NCBI RefSeq assembly: GCF_003711515.1
Contig: NW_021167084.1
Coordinates: 786,621-850,620 of the forward strand
DNA from: Sodiomyces alkalinus F11
Taxonomy: Eukaryota > Ascomycota > Sordariomycetes > Glomerellales > Plectosphaerellaceae
Reading direction: 5' to 3'
Length of the DNA: 64,000 bases
Each line of letters opens with the position of its first letter. Position 1 is the stretch's first letter. The notes beneath the pieces are model-generated. The model had not been told where the DNA came from, did not search any database, and saw only the letters and a list, made by a program, of their open reading frames with translations. The position numbers were made by a program, and so were the translations under genes. Of the stretch, positions 48,649-61,969 are shown piece after piece.

Positions 48649-51600
48649 TATCGCGAGCCTACCCCTGTTATCGTTATTAACGACTCCGACGATAAGACTC
48701 TCTCGCCGGCTATTCCTCCTATTCTTACGCCCGCCACTTCTGCTGCCCCTAATTAGGGGAACCACGATATCGGGGCTACAGCCTTACCTCCGCCCGCTTC
48801 TAGGCCGACCACTACGTCTACCGCGGCTCCGACTACTATTTCGATAACTGCCCCTAATACTGCCCCCGGATTAGCCTTTAGATCTACCCCTACCTATAAA
48901 TCGACTACTGCCCCTGCCTACCCTATTTTCACTGCCTAGCCCGCTTCGAATACTCCTACTACCGCCGCCCCTAAGCGTTAGTAGCCCCCTATTACTACTA
49001 AAGACCTGATTAAGCTACTATAAGCCCTAATAAGCCGTGACCGAGAGAGTATTATCGCCGAGGTTATTAGAGCCCTACCCCCTACTATTACTACGTTAAG
49101 AGCACTCCTAAATCCCCTCGCTACTAGAGCTCCCCGCTTTAATAGTAAGTCCCTCTCTATATTCCTTTAGCAGTACGATAACTACACTAAGCTTAACCGC
49201 CTTAGTAAAGCCGATAAGATCACCTATATTAACCTATACACGGATACGGCTATTCGTCCCGCTATCGAACGCCTAATTAAAGAGGTTTAAGCCGATAAGG
49301 GCGGTTAGTCTAATCTAGTTAAGAAGCTTATTAAAGAGTTCTTTTATCTAGATCCTAACTACTAACTTAACTTCTCTTACGAGGTTTATTAGCTTCGGGT
49401 AAAGTATAAGACGTATAAGATTAATAGCGTTCGTTAGGTTAAGGACTTACTGTAGTAAATCACTATCTAGAAAGCTAAGGTAAAGCGGGTCTAAGGCACT
49501 TTTATCGAGGACTCCGAGCTTTACGGTATCGTCCTTACTATTCTGTATAGGGATATCTATATATTTATCGCTAATAAGCTTAAGATCCGAGGCACCAACT
49601 TAAAAAAGATAGTTAAGAGCTATAAGCTGCTTTTAGACCTACTACGCGAGTAGTTTACGGATATCTAGGAAGTAAAGGGTAAGCCTATAGATAAGGACGC
49701 TATACTAGGTATAGCTAAGTCTAATTAGCCTAATAGTACCGCTTTCTAGCCTATAATCTTAAGGCGGCCTATTATAGTCTAGGAGTCTATAGCCTCTCGA
49801 TTAGATATAGATAAGCTTACCGACCTCTTTAAGAAGTATACTATTTCCCTTATCTATAATAGAGCTAAAGGCGTTAAGGGCACTACCGCCTAAGTACTCG
49901 CCCTATTTAAGAGGATAGGCACGGAGAAGGTCTAAGCCCTCCTCGCCACGAAATCTAATCTAAAGAACGCCTTTTATACTATCCTTAAGCACGCCCCTTA
50001 GCCTACGATAACTACTTTAATACACTTCGCCACCCCTAATCAGGCTAACGGTACCGCTTCCTAGCCTAATAATACCTAGTACACCGAGGAGATCTACTAC
50101 GGAGGACCCCGCCCTAAATATAATAACCGGCGTAATAATAGCCGCCCGGCCTAATAACACGATAACCGCCTAGGATAGTAGAGAGGTGCCTAGAATAATA
50201 GCCAGCCCCCGCTAGCACGCTACTACTACTACGGCTAAAAAGGGTATCGGAGAGATAACTACCCTATTCTAATCCACGATAACGCCTATAACGTAGTTAA
50301 GTAGGAGTTCCCCGCGTATTTAGTTATAGATTAGACCGGTACTTAGGCAGCCTACCTAAAGAGTAAGCTACGAGTTAATAAGTACTAGCCACACTAACGC
50401 CTTATACTATATTAGCTAGCTACTAAGCTTTATAGCCGATTTAAGAAGCTCGTAGACCTTTATATTAAGACCTTTTAGCCCGCTACCCTCTCCTATAAGA
50501 CTAATAAGACTAATAGGCTTATAATTAAGTATATAGTTAAGCAGGCATAGAAGTAGTAGACCGGTTAGAATAGTTAGGCCACCTAAGCCACTTAAACCTT
50601 AAGGGTCACTAAGGTCACGGGATCTATTAACTTTATTACTACTAGAGTGTATACTACGTCTATATCTCGATATACTTCGACCGACCCCTAGGACTCTTTT
50701 CGTACTACTAGGAGCGGTAGAGTTAGTAAACCCACGCCGAAAGTAGCTAGTTCCCCTAATCAGGCCGTTTAATAAACCCTATCGACTCCGGAAAGCTCCT
50801 AAAGGGTTATAAAGATAGTTAACGACACCGATATAGACGATAGTCTAACCCCTGATTCGATAGCCCCTATATCTAGACCTACTACTACCTCGACTACTAC
50901 CCGGCCTACCTTATAAGCCTCGGCTTAAAAGGATACCCTTAATTTATTTAACTAGGAGGCTATTATATAGAAGGTCCGAGAAAAGAGCCTAAAGTACCTT
51001 TTAGAGATAGAGGTTAAGGTTCCTATAGTTTACCTTCTCTCCACTAATAGAGCTATCCTCGCGGACTACGAGGAGACGCTAAGGTCGATCGGTAGCTAGG
51101 TAAAGCCTTATAAAGTTATCCGCTTAACCCCTAAAGAGGCCTTTTTCACGGACTCCTTACCCCTAGGACCCGAATATCCTATATAGTTTACGAATACCAC
51201 GACTATTACCCCTACGCCTAATAGTGCCCTATCTATTACGCCCACCCCGATAATTAATAAACTAAAGCCTCCTACTATTTACGCTAAGTATATAACGATA
51301 CGGGTTAGCCTAACTAAGCGAATAGCTAAGGTCTACCCTACGGAGGATCGTTTTTACGTAGTTATTAATATAGAAGCCGTCTTTAATACTATCCGGCTAG
51401 ATCTCGTAGAAAAGCTAGGATTACGGAGCCGTATAGGGAAAAGTAATATCGCGATCAAGGGAATTAACGACGTGGATAGGGTGAACTGCGTAGAATATCT
51501 AGAAGAGCACCTTTAGGTCGGGGACTAGTATAAGAAGGTTTATTTCGTCGTGATCGAGGGAATAAGGCCTAGGATACTTCTTAGCCTGCCGTTCTTACTT

Positions 51601-54600
51601 AATAGTCACGCCTCTTTTACTTATAGGGACGGATAGATCGATATAGACTTCGCCTATGAGGACGCCCGTATTATTATCCTTAACGCTAATAGAGAATAGG
51701 TCGACGACCGCCCTTATAGATAGAGCTAGCCTAAGTTTAAAGAGGAGGAGAAGCGTCGAGAAAAGGAGGATTTAATTAATCTAAGTATTAGATAATAGGG
51801 GGAGGACGGCGTCCTTTATAGTTAGTCCGGGGCCGCTACCTTAATATCGAGTAATAATAGGATTAGCGGTTCGCCCGATTAGGGGGCGAAAAAGAAAGAG
51901 GAGGCGAGGGAGGAGAAGGAGGAGAGGAAGAAGAAGAAGAGCGACGACGATATTTTCTTTTATTTAGATAATAAGGACGCTGCTACTTTAGTAGCCTTCC
52001 TGTTTACGGAGGAGGTAAAGCCCCTAACGAAGAGAATTTATATAGCCTTAAGGGCGATACCACAAAATTAGGGCCGAGGATATAAGAGGTGTATCGCGGA
52101 GGCTCCCTATATAATAACTACGACTATATAATAATAACTAATTCACACTAACCACTTATCTTTTTCGACTTTTCCACACCACTATTAGCCTAATTACCCT
52201 AATAGCCTCTTAGTCTTATATTTTCGAAAGGACCGGATAATATAGGATAATTCCTAAATAAAAGCGCTCGAGGCTTTAAAGGAAGAGGAGGATAGTATTA
52301 CTAGTATAGCCGCGGTTACGACGAGGAGGCTATAGTAACCGAAAAGGAGGAAGTCCTAGAATCTTATTAAAGAAGTATACCACCCCCCTAATCCCGAAGG
52401 CGTCTTTACTATATAGAAGCCTAAGGCTCTTAAGGTTTACCCTCTTAACGCTATTCCGTCTAATAGAAGTATCCCCGATAAAGACCCCTACTAGAAAAAG
52501 AATATCCTCGTAGAAATTAAAAAGGAAGATTAGGAGTTAGAAGATAAGTGGTTCGTTAGCCTAATCACACCGAAGTTTTCTAAAATTATACCCTATTCGC
52601 GCCTTATACCCGAAAGACTTAACGCTATCCTAAAGACCGTCGACCACTTAACCCCTAAGGAAAAGGAGCTCCTAATAAAGGTCCTCCTAAACCGCGAGGC
52701 AGCTATTATATAGGATTAGACTAAGTGCGGCCGCCTTAACGAACGGGTAGCCCCTCTATAGAAGATTCGAGCGGTTCCTTATAAGGCGTGGTAGGCGAAA
52801 GGGATCCCTATCCCTAAGGCTCTAGAGTCTATAGTCGTGTAGATAATAAAGGACCGCCTAAAAAAAGGTATAATTAAGGAGAGCTATATAGCCTATTATA
52901 ACCCCTGGTTCCTAGTTAAGAAGAAGGATAGTAATATACAGCTTATTAACTCGGCTACTAAGATTAACGTAGTAACCCTTTAAGATACCTTTATACCGCC
53001 TAGGGCCGACGAGTTCTCCGAGGATTTCGCTATATATAAGCTTATATCCCTCTTAGACCTCTTTTCCGGCTATAATCAGGTCACCCTTAACAAGGAGTCT
53101 CAAGATCTAACTACCTTTACGACTATTATTAGACTCTTTAGGATATATACCCTTCCTTAGGGGGCCACTAATTTAGTGGCTTAGTGTATATGTATTATAA
53201 CCCGTATCCTTTACGACCTTATCCCCTAGTGCTATAGACCCTTTATTAACGATATTATATTGAAAGGACCGATAACTACTTATAAGGATACCCTAATTAG
53301 ACTAGGAATTCGCCGTTTTATAGCTAAGTATATCGCTAATATCGATAAAGTGCTTCTTAACGTGGAATTAGCTAAAGGTATTATCGTAGGTATTAAAAGC
53401 TAGTAGTATTAGAAAGTAGCTATTATCGTAGACTATATCTATAGCACTAATAGTTATTCCCCTAAGCAGGCTAAGATAGCGAAGGTCCGAGAGTAAGAGA
53501 GGTATAGCACGGTTTCTAATATTCGTTTATTCCTCGGTCTCGCTACCTTTTACCGAGTCTGGATTTATAAGTTCGCTATTATCGTTAAACCCCTGACTAA
53601 CCTGCTACGGAAGAATTACTGTCTTTAAGTGGGAGGAGCCTTAATAATACGCTATAAACGCCCTTAAGAAAGCCCTTACTACTACCCCTATCCTAATTAC
53701 TATCCAGTACGGTGAAGGCGTAGGAGTTATCTACGTTATCGTTAACGCTAGCATAGATAGATAGGGTAGAATCCTCGGATAGTACGTTAAGGATAAAAGA
53801 GCTATAGCACGATATAAAAGCGGCCGCTAGTCTCCTATAAAAAGGATCTATAATACTAGTAAGCTAAAACTAAAGGGAGTCCTAAAGACCCTTTAGCGCC
53901 TACGTAACTACCTCTATAGGGTTTACCTTATCCTTAAAACCGATACCTAAGCCCTTTTATCCTAGTTAAAAGGATCTACTACTAACCTCCCTAATACCCT
54001 AATCACCCGATAGCTTGCCTGGATCCGGCTTTTCGACTTCGACGTTAAGTATATTAAAGGATCTAAGAATACTATAGCCGATAGACTCTCGCGGATACCC
54101 GGAACACCCTCTAATCAGGCTAATAACGATACCGAAGGAGACCTGGATAACTTCGTAGATAATAGAATCTTCCTTATAGAAGCCGAGAAGCAGTTCGACG
54201 ACCCTACCTTAGCTAACAATATTCTTAATAAGGACCTTACCTAGAATTAGTTTTCCCGATAAGTAGCCACCTCCTTAACGACCTTTCGCGTGCCTAGGGG
54301 AATAGATCCTAAGGAAGCCTGTAGAGTTAAAGATAAAGCCACCCGTGTATTCCTTAAGGACGGACTACTATAGACCCGAGTAACTAAAGCCGATTTAACC
54401 CCTAAACGCTAGATTAACGATAAGAATACTTAGGTTAACCTGATTAGGAGAGCCTATAACGAATCCGGACACCGAGGAAGGCAGGGCACTTACTATCGCC
54501 TCGCCGCTAACTACTTTTAGGATAGTATCTATAAAAGCGTTTAGAGGTTTATCGAGTCCTATTCTAAATACTAGGCCCGCTATAGCCGTTCCTAAGAGGA

Positions 54601-55910
54601 CCCCCTAATCGTAATAAGCCTGCCCGAGGCCGCCCTCCTTTTTATCTGGGTCTGCCTGGATATTTAATATCTTTAAGGATAGTATCTTATAGAGGCCCGC
54701 TATATATTCACAGGTTAGGTTAAGGCCCGACTACTAAAGAAGAATACGTCTAAGGCTATAGCCTTATTCCTATAGAAAGATATAATCTATAGGTATAGGC
54801 TCTATATAATCCTCTTTATAGATAGAGGTCTAGAGAATAAGGGTTATATAATTAAGCTAAACCGTCGTTATAGAATTACTCGGAAGCTCGCTTCGGCCTA
54901 TTACCCCCGCACTAATAGTCTTAACGAGGTTAGGCATAAGGCTATTACCCACGCTCTGTTTATTTAGTTAAAGCTTTACCCTAAAGCCCTTTACGAGATC
55001 CTCCTGATAGTCCTCTTCGCTAACCGTAGAACGGTAAGAGCTTCTACTAGCCGTACCCTTTTTTTTTTTCTTTTACACGGCTACGAGGCTATTACCCTAA
55101 TCGAGACGACTAGCCTAACCTAAAGAGTACTAGACTAGGGCCGCGTTAAAACCTCTAAGAATAAGATAATGCTTCGGTTAAGAGCTTTTACCTAGCTTAA
55201 TACTAACCGATAAGCTATTATTACTATAATCACTAAATAACGAGGGCGACGGATAGCCTATATTACCGCTAGCCTTGCCCGGGTACTCTGTAAGTAAAGG
55301 CTATAAGTTAAGGATTTTATACTAGTTTATAATACTAAGAAAGCTATCGATATAAGCCGTAAGGCTAAGCTCGATTACCGCTAAAACGGCCTATATCGTA
55401 TCCGAAAGGCTAATCACGATAATAAGTCCTTTATCCTTAAGACTCTTACTAGGGAAGAGCTAAAAGAGATTACTTTTACCGCTAACCGCCTAAAGAAGTT
55501 TATTAAAAACGACGATAGGTATTAGGAGCCTAAGGACTAGACTATACTTAAACGGGACTATAGCGAAGAGCTTAAGGTTATATACCCTACCCGTGGAGCG
55601 CCTATTACCGAAGAAGTCACCGAAGCACCCCTTTTACCTGGCGAGGACCCTAAGAAAGATACTAGGGCTAAGGATAACGTTAGTTCCCCTAATTACACTA
55701 TTAACGATATTTTACGCCGCTCCGAGAGACTAAGAGAGTTATTAGGGGAGTATTATAAAAAGCTAGAAGAAGAGTTAAAAAAGGTAAGGGAGTCTAGTAC
55801 CGTCGAGGTATAGATTCTATAGCGTCTAGATTTTAACCCGAGTAAGTATAAGGATTATACTAGTAAGCTGTATTTTATTCCTTATTATTATTTCCCCTAA
55901 TTTCCTTTAT
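48649..55910 (+). mobile_element. Gypsy-3: Ty3/gypsy gag-pol, RIP-degraded
   Basis: Plus-strand gag at about 48650-50160 (TPVIVINDSDDKTLSP at its start, LSKADKITYINLYTDTAIRP in capsid, an Arg/Asn-rich end). A protease-like segment lies at 51300-51660 (RFYVVINIEAVFNTIRLDLV). RT runs about 52500-53650: PWFLVKKKDSNIQLINSA, LISLLDLFSGYNQVTL, the catalytic box near 53239 as PFINDIILKGP, then LFLGLATFYRVW. Integrase lies at about 54560-55200 (LRITRKLASAYYPRT-like, NEVRHKAITHAL), with a polar tail to about 55900. Frames are broken by TAA/TAG and a few shifts after 53650. No LTR was recognised. Its 5' part is separated by the Gypsy-2 insertion. Confidence 0.8.
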
Positions 55911-57240
55911 TTTTAAAGCCTATACTCGTTAGGAGGCTAGTGTGTAGTCTTAGGGCCGAGGGTAAATAGAGCTAAGTCTTTTATCTACCCAGAGTCGCGA
56001 TATACGCTAGTATAAAAGGCGTAAACCTATAAATAATCTTCCTAACCACTACCCTAGTCCGTTTTTTTTTTAACTTTTACCTTTATTACCCTGATTAGAG
56101 ACACTATAAACCTATCTAAACTTATTTCCCCCGATTAGAAGACTTTTCCCTATATTTATTATTTATTATATTTATAAGTAAGCCTAACTACGTGGACGTT
56201 ATAGAGATATACCACTATATACTCTCTTTTCTATAATAAGTATAGGTTTCTTTTATTATAATCTTGAATTCTTTACTTTTATTCCCCTAATCACCGTATA
56301 ATTTATCGGACCTAAGCTAAATTATACCTGGTTTAATATAAGCTACCTATTCTACGGAAGGGAGTTATAGTCGGGAATAACTAGTATAGGGACGGTTACT
56401 AAGGGTATAATATAATCGAGAGAAATACCGTTAAAGGCTATAAGCTATAAACCGTAAATCCCTCCTTTACTAACCCTAGTACTAATAACTTATTAGGTTA
56501 TTGCGTTAATCTTAAAGGCCGATTTTAGAAGTATAAGAGCCACCCCCTTCCTACTACTTAAAGCCCCTTTTCCTAATCTCTATTACTAATCGCTCTCCCT
56601 ATAACTAATATTATACCCCTATTCCCCTGACTATACCTATATATACTACCCTTAAGCCTACTATACATAAGTTCCTCGTCCCGAAAGAAAAGACTAACAC
56701 TATACCTATTACTAGAAGAGTAAGTTTAAGACACTAAGTTAACGGCGTTAAGAGCCCCGCTAGAAAAACCCCTGATAAAGAAAACGTAATATTATAACGA
56801 CGACGGCGGTAATAATAATAAAAACCGGAAAACCCGGGGATTCCTTAGTTTCGTTAGCCTAATTAAGCGACTACCGGCCGCTGCCTATACATCTTATTCT
56901 TCTTATAACGGCTTTATCGGTAGATAGGCCTATAGAGTCTACTCGTGTAGAGTAGAAAACGGATTATTATAAAGAGAAGGAAAAAAAGAAGAAAAGCCAC
57001 GAAGAAGACCTCCTTTTATACCTTTTTTCCCCTAACCTTACTACCTATTACCCTGATTAGACCTATTATAAAGTTCTCGCGAAAAGAGTAATATCCTAAG
57101 TATTAGGGAATATTACTTTATAGAAATCCCGTTTATCTATTAGAGTTATATTATTTAGATAATTAACTATCTAATTCCCTTCCCTATAAGCCACCCTATA
57201 AACCGCGCACCTATCCTTACTACTTATTCCCCTGATTATA
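55911..57240. other. RIP-degraded sequence with pyrimidine runs and a dispersed TTACCCTGATTAG motif
   Basis: No coding frame recognised. The motif occurs exactly at 56086-56098 and 57048-57060, each after a T-rich tract. Confidence 0.4.
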
Positions 57241-57244
57241 AAGC

Positions 57245-58290
57245 ACCCTATTAAGTAAATAACTTAGTTTCTGGCTTAGGGTCGCTTTTATAGTCACCTT
57301 CCTTAGGCCCGTACTTCTTAGAAACCCGGCGTTAAACCTAAGCCCCCTTAGGAAGCAGAATAGTCTAGTAGATAACTATTTCCTCCCGGTTACGCACCTT
57401 CTTAGCCTTACGGATAATATTATAATACCTATCTACCTCCTTCCTATACCGAGCTAAGAGTATTAGGATAAGACTAAGTAAGCTATCGTAAGCCTTAGAG
57501 GTCTTACCGCTATAGGCCTAGTGTATTTAGCGAGTAATCTCGTGGCCTATAGCGGTTATATTAACCAGGAAAACGCCGGTCTAAGGGGAGTAAGTCGGGT
57601 ATTATTTATCGTTATAGAAAGACTACGGTAGCACTAAGTTATCCTTAGGGAGGGGATTATAGTGTTTAAAGCCGGGGTGATTATTATCGGGCTAGCTAAT
57701 CTTATACTTAGCCTACTAGAACTTCTTACAGAGGCCCTTATCTCGGAACGTGTAAGCAGACTTATAAAATAGATAGTTAGCGTAGTCGGGGAAGCGTAGA
57801 TTCTATGGTAGGGAGACGTATTTATAGAATAGGTATATAATCTTATTATTAACCCGATCTATTATAGCTATCCAGTATTCTTCATAGTACTAATAAGGCA
57901 CCTTATTAACTATACTATATACCTGTATAATAAATGCCCTAGCAGTATAAGGTCTTATCACGATCTTTATAATATACTCTTTTTAGGGGCCCGCGAGATC
58001 CTTAGCCATAAAGATACGATAACGGAATAAGGGCGTCTTGAAGAAGTTACGTATTTCCCTGAATAAAGCCTATTCTACGTCCCGGTTAATAATATTTAAT
58101 AAAGTATCCTAAAACCGGTTCGTAACGGTAAGACGGGTATCTAAATTAACGCTAGAAGATAGAAGGTTAAGCTCGATATATAAAACGCCGCCCTTACTAG
58201 CTACCTCGAACTAACCGACGTGAGTATTAACCTTAGCACCGAAGTTAGCACGCCCTGATTAGGGTAACCATGAGAAATAAGGAAGGAAAA
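57245..58290 (-). pseudogene. Degraded ORF antisense to and downstream of Gypsy-3 pol, unknown
   Basis: A minus-strand frame of about 340 codons is closed only by TAA/TAG. It can be read from about 58290 (RANFGAKVNTHVG) through LYIELNLLSSSVNLDTRLTV, FKTPLFRYRIFMAKDLAGP, YWIAIIDRVNNKIIYLFYKY, HPGFKHYNPLPKDNLVLP, TGVFLVNITAIGHEITR and YRKEVDRYYNIIRKAKKVRN to about 57245. The protein looks soluble and mixed alpha/beta, with a basic C-terminal third. I recognise no catalytic motif. It lies after Gypsy-3 pol in opposite orientation, like the antisense ORFs of Gypsy-0 and Gypsy-1, but it also diverges from the plus-strand ORF at 59290. It may belong to either. Confidence 0.5.
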
Positions 58291-58798
58291 CTTATAGTTA
58301 TATCTATAGGCGTTACCTAAACGTTATACTTATTAGGAGTACCCCTTATTAGACGCGTCTTAGACTAAAACCACGGAATAGGCTTAACGGACTCCTATCT
58401 ACTAATAGCCTTCTTACGTTTATACGGTTCCGCTTTATTTAATACCCTAATTATATACTTAGAAGCTATAGTATACGTTCGAGAAGTTAGGAAGCTATTA
58501 TAGTGATAGTGCTATCGGTAAAGATAACTATAAAAGTGGTGATATTACTTAGAAGAAGAGGAACGAAGAGCCGGGGATTCTATATCTTTTATATTTAAGA
58601 GATAGATAAGCAGAGACGTTAACTAAGCGGCTTATAGCTTCTATAAGTTAAGGGAGGCGTCTCTAATAAAGTAATTACGACTATTCGACCTACTTTTATA
58701 GCTATTTAAAGCTACCTCTTTTTATTTTCCTTTATTATAGAATCACGACTCCGCCTACTACCTAATAATAAACGAAGGGCCTTATTAGATATTTACTA

Positions 58799-58905
58799 GC
58801 TAATTATAGTAAGCGCCGGAGCCAGTTAGCTAATTATAGTAAGCGCCGGAGCCAGTTAGCTAATTATAGTAAGCGCCGGAGCCAGTTAGCTAATTATAGT
58901 AAGCG
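58799..58905. repeat. 30-bp tandem repeat, 3.6 copies
   Basis: Three identical 30-bp units start at 58799, 58829 and 58859 with GCTAATTATAGTAAG; a partial unit follows at 58889. Copies are identical base for base, including a CA dinucleotide in each. The array lies between two divergent degraded ORFs. Confidence 0.95.
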
Positions 58906-59289
58906 TTTCTAACATCGATTTCCTAATTTAGTACCTTCTTTCCAATTTTATAAAGGCTATCTTTATCACGACTTAGGAAATAACCTCCTTTAACGACTAA
59001 AAGACTATTCGAGCTATAGTTATAAGCTAAGGACTCCTGCTTAAAGGGAAGAGCTTTTAGAAGAGGTCCTCGGAGGATAAATAGAACCCTCCTCGGCCTT
59101 AATCCTAATCTCCCCACCTTCGATATTTCCTTATAGACTTAGGCTTATCTATTCTTCCCTATTATATTTTACCCCTTTTCCGCTATTTCGATCTCCCTAT
59201 TCCCCCCCCCCCGAATATCCCTTTTTCCTTTTTTCTCTTTTTTTTCGTAAAGAATTATTACTAAAGACCCTAATCAGGGTAACGTAAGT

Positions 59290-61113
59290 AACCGTAGATA
59301 CTAGATCCTATAAATATCGACGCTATAGCTGCTAATAACTCTATAGACTATTAGGCTACCACCCCTAAAGGCTTAGACCTAAATAAGGGCATTTAGTCTA
59401 AGGGACGGACCGCTATCGAGTTAAGTATTAGGCCCCGTAAGGAGTATACCCCTAAGAAGAGTAGGTAGGCGTTTCTAAAAAGTGGTTTACCGTACCGCCT
59501 CTTTAAGGCCGTAGATAACGATACCCCTTATACTAGGTTTAGAGCTATCTTAAAGGACGGCTAGTAGATAGTTTAGGGACTCCTGGATAAGAATAAGAAT
59601 AACGGGTTAAACGTAGAGGCCGTAGGGCTCGCCGTATTATAATCGCCTTTAATAATCTTATATAGCGAAGGATATCTTAAGGTCCGTTCTATCTTAATAT
59701 TAGCCTACCGGCTACGTAAAGATATTAAGGCCGATAGNNNNNNNNNNNNNNNNNNNNNNNNNNNNNNNNNNNNNNNNNNNNNNNNNNNNNNNNNNNNNNN
59801 NNNNNNNNNNNNNNNNNNNNNNNNNNNNNNNNNNNNNNNNNNNNNNNNNNNNNNNNNNNNNNNNNNNNNNNNNNNNNNNNNNNNNNNNNNNNNNNNNNNN
59901 NNNNNNNNNNNNNNNNNNNNNNNNNNNNNNNNNNNNNNNNNNNNNNNNNNNNNNNNNNNNNNNNNNNNNNNNNNNNNNNNNNNNNNNNNNNNNNNNNNNN
60001 NNNNNNNNNNNNNNNNNNNNNNNNNNNNNNNNNNNNNNNNNNNNNNNNNNNNNNNNNNNNNNNNNNNNNNNNNNNNNNNNNNNNNNNNNNNNNNNNNNNN
60101 NNNNNNNNNNNNNNNNNNNNNNCCTATTCCCTTAAAGCTCTAAGATTTATAGGTTTACTTAAGGTCGCTATTACGGGAATAATATAGGGGAATATACTCG
60201 GTATATTAAAGAAGGCTAGGTAATTTATATTAGTAAACTCTTTAGCTTTGGTTATTATATAGAATTAGCTATAAAGCCCGCGACGCCGCCTCCTAAGGCC
60301 CCTAAAACGACTAGATTCTAGCCTATTAATAAGACTAAGAAATAGATACCGGTTAAGCCGCCTAAGGGTCTTAAGACTCCTAAAACGCCTAAAGTTAAGG
60401 AAGAGTCTATTAACCTTACTAATTCCCTTAATCCCGAGATTATAGACCTTACTAACACGTCCGGCTAGAGTTTCTAGGACCCCCGGGTATTATCCGATAA
60501 TAGCAGTAACGTCGATAACGCAGGTCTTAGTAGTCTCGAGCTCTAGATACCTAAGGGTAAAAAAGCCGTGAAGTAGACGCCGCCGGCTATTAAGAAAACG
60601 CCGCCCCTAAAGATACTAAAGATACCTAAAACGCCTAAGACTCTAAAGGCGTCTAAACCCTTTACCGCTTTAAAGAAGAGGAGTTACGATATCTAAGATA
60701 AATAGGAAGAGGAGGCGAAATACTAGGCTAAGGGCACCGAGATATCTTATTACCTGCTTTACTATAGACTCGCAGATATACGGCCTTTAGCTAAGCGCGT
60801 TAGTCTTATTAGGCCGAGCCTGTATACTAAGGAAGAATAGGTTAAGTCCTTTAATAACCTATACCGAGTAGGCCTCCGTGACGTAGTGGCTAATAGCGCG
60901 CTGTATTTACCGCCGCCTCGGGCTATACCTTAGGAAGGATAGCTTTATTATAACGCGGGGATTAAATAGGAGGCAGATAAGGCTACCGCTAATTAAGAGA
61001 TTAGGAAGGCTAATAAGCCTAACTATATAATCGGAGGAAGAACCTTACGAAAGCGTAAGTAGAGGTATATATAAAGGATTAGATAAGCGATATCTCGAGG
61101 AAATAGTCGGTGA
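59290..61113 (+). pseudogene. Degraded plus-strand ORF, Lys/Pro-rich, crossing an assembly gap, unknown
   Basis: Before the gap the frame reads LDLNKGI, RPRKEYTPKK, YRLFKAVDNDTPYTRFRAIL and LKVRSILILAYRLRKDIKAD. After the gap it reads YISKLFSFGYYIELAIKPAT, long Pro/Lys repeats of the type PKTPKTLK, and a globular-looking end (YRLADIRPLAKRVSLIRP, NPNYIIGGRTLRKRK-like) to TGA 61111-61113. Stops inside are TAA/TAG only. Unrecognised; a gag-like or DNA-binding protein are both possible. Because of the gap, the two halves are assumed, not shown, to be one gene. Confidence 0.45.
59738..60122. other. Assembly gap (385 N)
   Basis: Run of N; the true length is unknown. Confidence 1.
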
Positions 61114-61678
61114 AGATAGTAAGGGAATAGTATATACGGAGGAACTAGAACTAAGAGGATCCCTAATTAGGTATACGTGGAGGACGGGGTAATTAGAGGA
61201 ATAAGGGTATACAATGGCTTTTTACTTAGTTTATTTACTTATATCTGCTTATTTTTAGGAGTTATCTACGCTACGAGGGCGTAATCGAGATAACTAGGGC
61301 CGTATTATAACCGCGTAGATATAGCGTTAGAGTGGTTCGGCAGATAGTTATATAACCCCCCTTTTAAGGCCGCTAGATCCGCTACCTATATATATATTAA
61401 GGATAGGCTCGGGATATCCCTATCAAGGGATTAATATATAATTATTATCCTCTTTTATAATTACTTATTCTACGTTTAAGGTATCTTTCCAGTTTAACTT
61501 ACGTTACCCTAATTAGAATAGTGACTACTAATCTACTTCTTCGCTAAAGGTTATAGCGGTGTTGGTTATGTTTTGGTTATGCATCGTGGTTTCGCTGGAC
61601 TAACCTCTTTGTCTGATCTTTGTCTTAACGATCTAGTGCCACTACGTCTTCATCCGGTTACAATAGTACCGGGTATAG
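61114..61678. other. Transition from RIP-degraded to nearly unmutated sequence
   Basis: No gene seen. From about 61555 TG and CA dinucleotides return (for example GGTTATGTTTTGG), continuing into the solo LTR. Confidence 0.5.
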
Positions 61679-61964
61679 TGTCGCACGTTAAATAGCACTT
61701 GGATAATCAACTTAGTAGAGCAGAAATCTCGTGTGTGTGTATTGTGTCAAGTTACATCTGGGAGAGTCTCTCATGCCCTTAATTTAGGTGGTGAAGACTC
61801 TGTTGTGGGTACCAAGTCATTTGGATCCCATCCGGTCTTTTCCGGTATCCGCCCCTGTCATATCCTGATGCCCGAGGTCCCCGATATCCGAAGCCCTTAG
61901 TCATGGCGTGGATCCCCCCTGGATCCCCTATGGACCACGTTGTGGTCCGTGTGCCCATGCGACA
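61679..61964 (-). repeat. Solo copia LTR, almost free of RIP
   Basis: 286 bp from TGTCGCACG to CATGCGACA, with perfect 7-bp inverted ends, flanked by TATAG on both sides (61674-61678 and 61965-61969). It is the least mutated LTR copy in the window. The 5-bp duplication points to insertion followed by LTR-LTR recombination. Because TATAG is common in this DNA, chance or an internally deleted element ending at 62747 remain possible. Confidence 0.8.
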
Positions 61965-61969
61965 TATAG

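Noticed and set aside
58799..58905. CRISPR-like array
   Set aside because: The repeats are directly adjacent without spacers and the genome is fungal, so it is a plain tandem repeat.
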